Below are positions 1 to 5,346 of a DNA stretch of 10,492 nt, piece after piece. Source of the DNA: Verrucomicrobia subdivision 3 bacterium UBA7542 (GTDB taxonomy: Bacteria > Verrucomicrobiota > Verrucomicrobiia > Limisphaerales > UBA11358); NCBI GenBank assembly GCA_002479245.1, contig DLMG01000319.1, positions 1 through 10,492 on the forward strand, given 5' to 3'. The notes under the pieces are model-generated. The model made no database searches. It was not told where the DNA came from and saw only the letters and a program-made list of their open reading frames with translations. Made by a program: the position numbers and the translations under genes. The first letter of the stretch is position 1; every line of letters starts with the position of its first letter.

Positions 1-23
1 CGTCCGCTCCGCCTACTCTACTT

Positions 24-158
24 AACCACGGATAGGAAAAGGATTTCAGCAACGCAAACCAGTTCACCAATCAGTGGGGCCGCCCAGGTTCACGGAAGAG
101 ACTTTTGGCCTTGTCTTAATCCGTCCCGCATTGCGGGGATCCGTGTCCATCCGTGGTT
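24..158. repeat. Inverted-repeat bounded non-coding element (dispersed-repeat type)
   Basis: AACCACGGAT at 24-33 is matched by its exact reverse complement ATCCGTGGTT at 149-158. Just before the right end, ATCCGTG is repeated in near-tandem form (139-145 and 149-155). A compact hairpin, CCCGC-ATT-GCGGG, lies at 125-137. I see no convincing gene inside. The wording 'atccgtgtccatccgtggtt' is typical of dispersed intergenic repeats I associate with Verrucomicrobiota; that link is from memory and untested. The bases left of 24 show nothing recognisable. Confidence 0.5.
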
Positions 159-261
159 TTATTGAATAGATGCGGCTTCAGCGTGACTCTTCACAATTTA
201 TTTTTCGCGCCCGGACAAAAACAAGCTTGCCCGAACCTTTTGAAAAGAAGCAATCTTCCTT

Positions 262-1350
262 ATGACAGATTTGCCGACATCGCGAAAAGTCAGCAATCCG
301 AAGACGCGCTTCAACTGGCGCGTCAGCGATTTCATCCGCCGGATGATGGTCTGGTGGTTTGTGCTCCGCGCGCGGATCACCGGATGCAGTTATTATTGTA
401 CCACACTGGCGGGTGCGGAGGATTACAACCTCACCGTCAATTCCGACCTGACGGTCTCCTGTTGTTGCCAGGATTACGATGGCACCGGACATATCGGCGA
501 TCTGCGCAAAAACACGTTCGAGGAAATCTATTTCGGGCCGGTGGCGCAGCGGTTTCGCAACGAACTGGCGAAGGGGAAGATTCCGATTTCCACCTGTGTG
601 CGTTGCACCATCAAGCGCCTGCCCAAAAATACCGCGCCGCCCGAACCACATCTGCCGCATCGCGGGATGCTGCTGGAAAACACCGTGCTGTGCAACGTGG
701 ACTGCATCGGTTGCGCGCGCGAAGGCGCGGCGGCCATCCGCTCGAACAAACGGATGCCCCTGGAGGAGCTCAGCCGGATGGCGGACCTGGTGCATCAACT
801 CAAAATGGAGAAACTGTTTTACCTGAATCTCGGCGAGCCGTTTTTGTCACCAACCATCTGCCAGGAACTGCCGTTGTTGCGCGCGAAAAATCCCGACTGC
901 TGGATCCGGGTTTCGACGAATGGAATATTGTTGAACACCGACGCCAAGCGCGAGGCGGCGCTGAATTTGAGCAACATCCAATTTTCGGTCCACGGCATCA
1001 GCGACGAAATGTGCGGGAAATACATGCTGCTCGGCAGTTTTGAAAAAGCCTACGCCGCGATGAAGGCAATGGCGGCGTACCGCGACGCGCGCGGCCTGAG
1101 CCAGCCGGTGCTGGAATGGAAATATCTTTTGTTCAACTGGAACGACCATCCGAAGGCGATCCGGCGCGCCATTGAAATGGCGAAGGAAATCAACGTGGAC
1201 ATCATTTCGTTCTGGCCGACGCACAATCCATTTTACGGCCTATCGTGGCGGTATCATCTCGGCCGGATGAACCACATCGGCGTCAAATGCTGGAAGGGGC
1301 GCGAAGTGATTCTCCGGCCGGACAACGTCGTCACGAAGCGGTTCCATTGA
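262..1350 (+). CDS. Radical SAM protein with N-terminal SPASM-like domain
   Basis: This 362-aa protein should bind an Fe-S cluster and cleave S-adenosylmethionine to make a radical; the substrate is unknown. The radical SAM signature CX3CX2C is at C144, C148 and C151. Other core strands show LNLGEP (188-193), STNG (218-221) and FSVHG (241-245), matching the usual GGEP, TNG and SIDG-type positions. Before this core lies a SPASM-like segment: NLTVNSDLTVSCCCQDYDG around residues 56-74 (C67-C69), then G76-D80 and C112-X2-C115, with C42 and C46 upstream. SPASM is normally C-terminal to the radical SAM core, so the order is reversed here. A last cysteine, C343 in GVKCWKGREV, may be the start of a lost C-terminal cluster. 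ATG 262 follows a weak purine stretch (gaaaagaag, 242-250). No peptide substrate gene is adjacent. The family assignment is firm; the function is not. Confidence 0.88.
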   Translation: MTDLPTSRKVSNPKTRFNWRVSDFIRRMMVWWFVLRARITGCSYYCTTLAGAEDYNLTVNSDLTVSCCCQDYDGTGHIGDLRKNTFEEIYFGPVAQRFRNELAKGKIPISTCVRCTIKRLPKNTAPPEPHLPHRGMLLENTVLCNVDCIGCAREGAAAIRSNKRMPLEELSRMADLVHQLKMEKLFYLNLGEPFLSPTICQELPLLRAKNPDCWIRVSTNGILLNTDAKREAALNLSNIQFSVHGISDEMCGKYMLLGSFEKAYAAMKAMAAYRDARGLSQPVLEWKYLLFNWNDHPKAIRRAIEMAKEINVDIISFWPTHNPFYGLSWRYHLGRMNHIGVKCWKGREVILRPDNVVTKRFH

Positions 1351-1351
1351 T

Positions 1352-1453
1352 TCCTCCGGCGTTCGCCCGCCGCGGCTGGTTCCCGGCGAAATGAGCCCCG
1401 ACGCCGCCGGCAAAGTCTGCGATGTAATTGCCGAGCTTTACGGGAAGAAATGA
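1352..1453 (+). pseudogene. Possible coding remnant (C-terminal tail of an unknown protein)
   Basis: In the frame +1 relative to the radical SAM gene, the sequence stays open through the end of that gene and on to TGA at 1451-1453. It reads SSGVRPPRLVPGEMSPDAAG and then KVCDVIAELYGKK. The tail looks like a natural amphipathic protein C-terminus and has codon-like third-position GC. It could be the end of a glycosyltransferase or LpxB-like protein that lost its body. It could also be only a chance reading: ATG at 1391 would give just 20 residues. The terminator follows 21 bases after the stop, as expected at a true gene end. Low confidence. Confidence 0.2.
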
Positions 1454-1474
1454 TTCACAGTTTCCAAAACAAAA

Positions 1475-1508
1475 ACCCTCGCTCGGAGACGGGCGGGGGT
1501 CTTTTTTT
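1475..1508 (+). terminator. Strong intrinsic terminator, probably bidirectional
   Basis: An 11-bp fully paired stem (two G-U pairs) spans 1475-1485 and 1490-1500, with a GAGA tetraloop (GNRA type) at 1486-1489. It is followed by C and seven T residues (1502-1508). On the other side, five A residues (1471-1475) give a U-tract when read on the minus strand. It closes the radical SAM transcription unit and insulates the DUF3592 genes. Confidence 0.9.
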
Positions 1509-1638
1509 AGAATGGACGACGCAACAACGGGGGCGTTTGAATTCTTCGCATGACGACAGAGGACGACATAAAAGCTCCGGCAGATTGTAATTGGAACACA
1601 GTTTTTTTCAGTAATCTCAACTAACGCTAGGAATTTTA

Positions 1639-2202
1639 ATGAGCCTCAAAGACTGCATGCTGGTGTTGCTCGCCATCACGGCACTGGTGGTGCCTGTTTG
1701 CATCATACTGTTCTGGTGTTTCAAGCGAATGGGTTTCAGCTCTACCGGCCTTCCCTACGCATTGTTCGGCTTGATCGGCTTGCTCGCTTTCACCTATGGC
1801 GCGCGCAAATTTGTCCTGGGATGGCAATCCCCGCACTGGCTGCGGACGGACGGAATTATCCGATCAGCCAAAATGACTCACGAGGGCGGAGGGCGTGTCG
1901 GCTATACCTACGGCGCGAACGTATTTTATGAATACCGGGTTGGCGGCAGCAACTACACAAGCACACGGGTCTGTTTTGGCGATTATACATCCGGCGATGC
2001 CGCGCACGCCCGGAATATTCTCGCCCGTTACCAGCCCGACGCGAAAATAACGGTGTTCTATGATCCGGACAAACCTGAGCGCGCCGTACTTGAGACTGGC
2101 GTTCACGGCGGCATGTGGCTTGGCCTCGGTATAGGGGCGCTGTTTTTAGTCTTTGGGGCCTTCGGGCTTTCCAGAGAAAGGACGAATGCCGGGTCAGCCT
2201 AG
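1639..2202 (+). CDS. DUF3592 membrane protein
   Basis: This 187-aa protein is probably in the cytoplasmic membrane; its molecular role is unknown. Two hydrophobic helices lie near residues 6-29 and 38-56, and a third near 155-176. Between them sits a DUF3592-type soluble domain: W67...DGIIRS (72-77), FYEYRVGG...Y (95-106), an alanine-rich helix leading to RYQPDAKITVFYDPDKPERAVLE (about 129-152). The pattern 'VxYdPxxPexavL' before the last helix is the clearest family mark. ATG 1639 is preceded by TAGGAA (1628-1633), a usable ribosome-binding site. It lies 88 bases upstream of a second DUF3592-like gene on the same strand, so the two may be co-transcribed. DUF3592 proteins are widespread and often found in accessory regions; no biochemical function can be claimed. 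Confidence 0.82.
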   Translation: MSLKDCMLVLLAITALVVPVCIILFWCFKRMGFSSTGLPYALFGLIGLLAFTYGARKFVLGWQSPHWLRTDGIIRSAKMTHEGGGRVGYTYGANVFYEYRVGGSNYTSTRVCFGDYTSGDAAHARNILARYQPDAKITVFYDPDKPERAVLETGVHGGMWLGLGIGALFLVFGAFGLSRERTNAGSA

Positions 2203-2219
2203 AAAAGTGACATTATCAA

Positions 2220-2246
2220 ATGGTAACCAATACCAGTATTAACCGG
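2220..2246. other. Small hairpin between the two DUF3592 genes
   Basis: GGT...ACC encloses AATAC-CA-GTATT in the 88-base spacer. It is too weak and lacks a T-run, so it is not an intrinsic terminator. It may only be a spacer structure. Confidence 0.25.
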
Positions 2247-2290
2247 AAAGATGTAAAAACAGTGACGCATTTTTTACGCCAGGTAAAGCG

Positions 2291-2986
2291 ATGAACACAA
2301 TGTTTGTTTTTGTAGTCTGCTTCGGGGTCTTGGCTTTGGTTGTTATTATCGCCACAATCATATTCAATGCGAAAGTCGGCGGCAGCTCTCAACCGGCGAC
2401 GTGGATGCGGCAGGTTCGTCAGTTCCAGAACGAAAGGGGGAACGCTGGTTGGCGAATCCATCAGATTCCTTATGATGACACCTCCAAGCCGATGATCATG
2501 AACTTGGGCGGTATTGTATCTATCGTGCCAGCGGTGGGGATATTTGGATTCCTCGGCGGACTCGCCATGGCTTCTTATGAACAAAAATACGAAAACTCAG
2601 GATTGATGGTTGCGGTCTTGAGTTTCGTGGTGTTGCTGTGTGGTATCTGGCTCAGAGCGCGTGTTGTAAGGCAAGGTTGGGATGTCGCTTCGGGTCGCTG
2701 CGTTGATCGCGAACTACGAAAAGCCTGGATTCCAGCAGGCGTAGCTAATGCCGGTGGCCATTGGGGATGGTTTTGGCGCATTATCTGCGAGTATGAGTAT
2801 TTAGGAATCCCCTATCGCGTCACACCGGAGGTTTACTGGGCGAGTTTTAATTCCGAAGAAGCTGCCTTGAAGTTTCTGGAAGAAAGAATTTCTCCGAATG
2901 GTGAGTGCAGGCTCCGTATCAACCCGAAGAACCCTTTTCAGACTGAGCTTTTTGACCAAGGCATTAAGGACAAGCTGCTTTACTGA
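2291..2986 (+). CDS. DUF3592-like membrane protein
   Basis: This 231-aa protein has an N-terminal hydrophobic helix (about residues 4-25) and two more near 73-92 and 103-122. A soluble C-terminal domain resembles DUF3592: GWDVASGRCVDRE (128-140), then a tryptophan-rich stretch, EYEYLGIPYRVTPE (166-179), an alanine-containing helix FLEERI, and the closing INPKNPFQTEL motif (210-220). It is therefore a divergent relative of the gene just upstream rather than a copy; the proteins differ in layout and sequence. AGG at 2281-2283 sits 7 bases before ATG 2291, supporting this start. Base composition and codon use look more AT-rich than the radical SAM and dehydrogenase genes, suggesting transfer or relaxed selection. 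The stop codon lies in a 9-bp tandem repeat (2979-2996). Function unknown. Confidence 0.75.
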   Translation: MNTMFVFVVCFGVLALVVIIATIIFNAKVGGSSQPATWMRQVRQFQNERGNAGWRIHQIPYDDTSKPMIMNLGGIVSIVPAVGIFGFLGGLAMASYEQKYENSGLMVAVLSFVVLLCGIWLRARVVRQGWDVASGRCVDRELRKAWIPAGVANAGGHWGWFWRIICEYEYLGIPYRVTPEVYWASFNSEEAALKFLEERISPNGECRLRINPKNPFQTELFDQGIKDKLLY

Positions 2987-2996
2987 CTTTACTGAC
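2979..2996. repeat. 9-bp tandem duplication across a stop codon
   Basis: TTTACTGAC occurs twice in tandem (2979-2987 and 2988-2996). The first copy contains the TGA that ends the DUF3592-like gene. It looks like a small slippage duplication. Confidence 0.7.
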
Positions 2997-3022
2997 TTAT
3001 GTGCATTTCATACTCCGCCTTT

Positions 3023-3058
3023 CTAACGTTGCCATTCTTCCGAAATCGGCCTCGTTAG
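3023..3058. other. Imperfect hairpin downstream of the DUF3592 pair
   Basis: CTAACG (3023-3028) pairs with CGTTAG (3053-3058). After a 2/2 internal loop, GCC (3031-3033) pairs with GGC (3048-3050), and a CCG/CGG pairing is possible inside. There is no T-tract, so it is not a classical intrinsic terminator. The CTAAC...GTTAG ends recall integron attC sites, but it is only 36 bases, shorter than known attC sites. The rest of the gap (2987-3194) contains a perfect TATAAT at 3092-3097 but no matching -35 box. Confidence 0.45.
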
Positions 3059-3194
3059 TTATATGCCACAACGAGCAGGACAATTTACGCCTATAATTAC
3101 GGCGGGAAATCGAATTTGAGCCCGTATTTATTGAGCAAATAAGCTTTTATCTGGCTCCCGTTCCTGCGATAATTCCGCTGGTTTTCAACGCGGC

Positions 3195-3911
3195 ATGAGC
3201 AAGGCAAACACAACCGTCACCCTTCCTGAAGGCGTCAGTCTGCGCCGGGTCGCCGAGGTTTTGGTGGACGCGTGGGAGGCCGATCCGCGCCGGTGGATGA
3301 ACGCGCCGAGGCAATTGCGCGAAAGTGCCCCGACCCAGCCAACGATGCCCGTGCCGCAGGACGCGATGGATTTGTTCCGCCTGCTCGCGGAACGGCGCGT
3401 GGATTATCTGCTCGTCGGCGGCATGGCGATGCTCACTTATGTCAAAGGCCGCAACACCAAGGACGTGGATCTGCTCATGTCCGTCGCCGCGCTGGAGCAA
3501 CTGCCTGAATTGAAGATTGAAGACCGCAATAATTTTTTTGCGCACGGAAAATTCCGGAGCATCCAAGTGGATTTGTTGCTGACGAAAAATCCGCTGTTCA
3601 AAATTGTCACGGAGAAATTTGCCACAAAACATTCATTTGCGGAATTGGCTGTTCCCACGGCGACGGTTGAAGGAATGATTCTGTTAAAACTCTTCGCGCT
3701 GCCGTCACTTTACCGGCAGTTTGATTGGGAACGAATTCATGTTTATGAAAGCGACGTCAAGACATTGTTGGCGCTCCACAAACCGGCGACCAAACCGCTT
3801 TTTGCTCTGCTTGAAAAGCACATCCTGTCGACGGATTTGAAGGAATTACGGAAAATTGTTTCGGAAGAACAACAGCGAGTGGCGCGAACCGAGGACAAAT
3901 TTACAAACTGA
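3195..3911 (+). CDS. Nucleotidyltransferase, MNT/AbiEii-like fold
   Basis: This 238-aa protein shows a minimal nucleotidyltransferase core: LLVGGMAML (72-80) followed by GRNTKDVDLLM (85-95), giving the GG...DxD metal-binding pattern with D90 and D92. A third carboxylate, D126, lies in VDLLLTKNPL. Family members transfer NMP from an NTP to a protein or small molecule, and several act as toxins (AbiEii, MenT). The segment EGMILLKLFALPSLYRQFDW...Y..DVKTLL (159-192) matches the helical region of AbiEii/DUF6036-type proteins. Residues 1-55 precede the core and look like a separate helical region. No antitoxin gene is next to it; the next gene is a glycosyltransferase starting 1 base after the stop, so the two are likely translated together. 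ATG 3195 has no clear ribosome-binding site; ATG 3297 is an alternative that keeps the core. Fold is likely; toxin activity is open. Confidence 0.78.
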   Translation: MSKANTTVTLPEGVSLRRVAEVLVDAWEADPRRWMNAPRQLRESAPTQPTMPVPQDAMDLFRLLAERRVDYLLVGGMAMLTYVKGRNTKDVDLLMSVAALEQLPELKIEDRNNFFAHGKFRSIQVDLLLTKNPLFKIVTEKFATKHSFAELAVPTATVEGMILLKLFALPSLYRQFDWERIHVYESDVKTLLALHKPATKPLFALLEKHILSTDLKELRKIVSEEQQRVARTEDKFTN

Positions 3912-3912
3912 A

Positions 3913-4650
3913 ATGCCAACCAACGAAACTCCCGAACTCAGCTTCGTCATTCCTTGTTATAACGAGGAGGGGAATCTGCTGGCGCTCATCACGGCGATCC
4001 GCGAGGCGGTGGAGCCGCTCAAGCTGTCCTATGAGGTCGTTATGACCGACGATTGCAGCCAGGACCGGACGTGGGAACTCCTCAAACATCTCGCGGCGGG
4101 CGACCCGCGCATCCACGCCCAGCGGTTCGCCTTCAACTGTGGGCAGTCCGCGGCGTTGTGGGCGGGCATGCAGGCGGCGCGCGGCCGGGCCATCGTCACC
4201 CTCGATGCCGATTTGCAGAACGACCCGCGCGACCTGCCGAAATTGCTGGCGGCGCTCGAAAAATTCGACTGCGCCTGCGGCTCGCGCGTGGCGGCGCGGC
4301 GCCAGAGCGACGGGTTCATCAAGGCCACATCATCACGGATTGCCAACTGGGTGCGCAACGTGTTATCCGGGGAAAATATCAGCGACGCGGGCTGTTGTTA
4401 CCGGGCATTCAAGCGCGAGTGCATTGCGGACCTGAAATTTTTCAAGGGGATGCACCGCTTCATGCCGACCCTGTTCAAGATCGAAGGCTTCACCGTGACC
4501 GAAATCCCCATTGCGGCCAATCACCGCCATGCCGGCCGGAGCCACTACGGTATTTGGAACCGGCTGTTCGTGTCGTTCCACGATTTGCTTGCCGTGCGCT
4601 GGATGAAGAAGCGCATGTTCAAGTACAAAATCGCCGGGAAAATTAACTGA
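3913..4650 (+). CDS. Glycosyltransferase family 2 (DPM1/ArnC/GtrB-like)
   Basis: This 245-aa GT-A fold enzyme should transfer a sugar from a nucleotide-sugar, probably to a polyprenyl phosphate, at the inner face of the membrane. Visible motifs are SFVIPCYNEEGN (10-21), TDDCSQDRT (45-53), the metal-binding LDADLQNDP (97-105), a D158-A-G acceptor-side motif, and GRSHYG (208-213), which corresponds to the GRSkYG motif of polyprenyl-phosphate transferases. Family members often have C-terminal membrane helices; this one does not, ending in a basic amphipathic stretch. The next gene encodes a small membrane protein that could serve as anchor or partner. I chose ATG 3913, which lies 1 base after the preceding stop and gives the usual short N-terminus; an upstream in-frame ATG at 3856 would overlap the nucleotidyltransferase by 56 bases. 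Donor and acceptor are unknown. Confidence 0.92.
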   Translation: MPTNETPELSFVIPCYNEEGNLLALITAIREAVEPLKLSYEVVMTDDCSQDRTWELLKHLAAGDPRIHAQRFAFNCGQSAALWAGMQAARGRAIVTLDADLQNDPRDLPKLLAALEKFDCACGSRVAARRQSDGFIKATSSRIANWVRNVLSGENISDAGCCYRAFKRECIADLKFFKGMHRFMPTLFKIEGFTVTEIPIAANHRHAGRSHYGIWNRLFVSFHDLLAVRWMKKRMFKYKIAGKIN

Positions 4651-4677
4651 CCCGCCGCGCCTTCGCGGGAACGGCCC

Positions 4678-5013
4678 ATGCAGCGATTGTCCATCCAATG
4701 CCTCAACGTCGCCCTGCTGGCATTAATCTTCATCGGCATCCCGGCGGCCACCCGGGGGCAGTGGGGCAACTGGCAGATTTCTGCGGCCGCGCAATCGCAG
4801 AGGTTAATGTTCTGGGGGCTGGCGCTCGCCGCCGCCGGAAACGCCGCCGCCGCGCTGGGCCTGATCAAAAGCCGGAAGGAACGGAAGTTGTGCGGAGAAT
4901 GGGCGGCGGCTTTTGTCGCCCTCCTGCTGGTGCAATACGCCTTCCATCGGGGATATGTCAATTTTGACTGGCTGAAGCAGTCGCTGGTGTGGTTGCAAAA
5001 ACACTTCCCATGA
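4678..5013 (+). CDS. Small membrane protein, unrecognised
   Basis: This 111-aa protein has three likely membrane helices, at about residues 9-25, 42-62 and 75-92, separated by a short basic loop (KSRKERK, 64-70). The C-terminus is amphipathic with aromatic residues (FDWLKQSLVWLQKHF). I do not recognise a family; it does not match the four-helix GtrA flippase or the LAB_N domain well. It starts 27 bases after the glycosyltransferase stop, and the gap contains a small GC hairpin (4655-4668), so co-expression is plausible. A membrane partner for the helix-less GT2 enzyme is an attractive idea, based on position only. GGGA at 4667-4670 is a possible weak ribosome-binding site for ATG 4678. It is followed directly by a repeat-like palindrome. 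Confidence 0.65.
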   Translation: MQRLSIQCLNVALLALIFIGIPAATRGQWGNWQISAAAQSQRLMFWGLALAAAGNAAAALGLIKSRKERKLCGEWAAAFVALLLVQYAFHRGYVNFDWLKQSLVWLQKHFP

Positions 5014-5020
5014 ACCTCTT

Positions 5021-5092
5021 GGGAGCGCCGGCGTCCCGCCGGCCAGTCGCAAGCCGAAAATCGGAACTCGTCGGTGAGACGCCAGCAATCCC
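5021..5092. repeat. Imperfect long palindrome (REP-like dispersed element)
   Basis: Two 23-base arms, 5021-5043 and 5070-5092, are reverse complements at 17 of 23 positions (19 counting G-U pairs). The left arm itself contains GCCGGC twice (5027-5032 and 5038-5043), and the loop holds CCGA-AAA-TCGG (5054-5064). Such 'gcgccggcgtcccgccggc' palindromes read like dispersed elements in Verrucomicrobiota genomes; this is recalled, not searched. Confidence 0.6.
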
Positions 5093-5346
5093 AGGAACTG
5101 TGCCCCGGTTCATGGCCCCGATGCGCGTCCAAGGATGGAGGTCGAAATTTCCCATAACCTCCCCGCCGGCGGCGATTCTCAAAAATCGGGATCAGCGGAA
5201 CGTTTTCAGACATTATTTTTTGAAAACCCACCTTTTATTCTGGATAGACGGCGAATTCTTCTGCAAGGTTCGTTGTCCGTTTGGATGGATGAAGTTGTGC
5301 AAAAACTTGGATGACAAAATAACGGCTCGTAACTGAAAGAATTTTT
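5093..5346. other. Non-coding stretch before the acyl-CoA dehydrogenase
   Basis: No convincing gene is present on either strand. Two small inverted repeats are visible: CGATT/AATCG (5173-5188) and GTTTTCA/TGAAAAC (5202-5208 and 5221-5227). The 5093-5165 part may continue the dispersed-repeat region. A TTGAAA at 5220-5225 could be a -35 box, but the bases at the right distance downstream are a poor -10, so I do not call a promoter. Confidence 0.4.

Noticed and set aside
153..1043. 296-aa open frame on the plus strand overlapping the radical SAM gene
   Set aside because: It is an out-of-frame reading of the radical SAM gene with arginine-rich low-complexity sequence and no family motif; the true frame has all catalytic motifs.
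3092..3097. TATAAT as a promoter of the nucleotidyltransferase operon
   Set aside because: The hexamer is perfect, but no acceptable -35 box is found 16-18 bases upstream, so I could not support a promoter call.
3195..3911. Complete toxin-antitoxin system
   Set aside because: The nucleotidyltransferase fold fits an AbiEii-type toxin, but no antitoxin-like gene is next to it; the adjoining gene is a glycosyltransferase.
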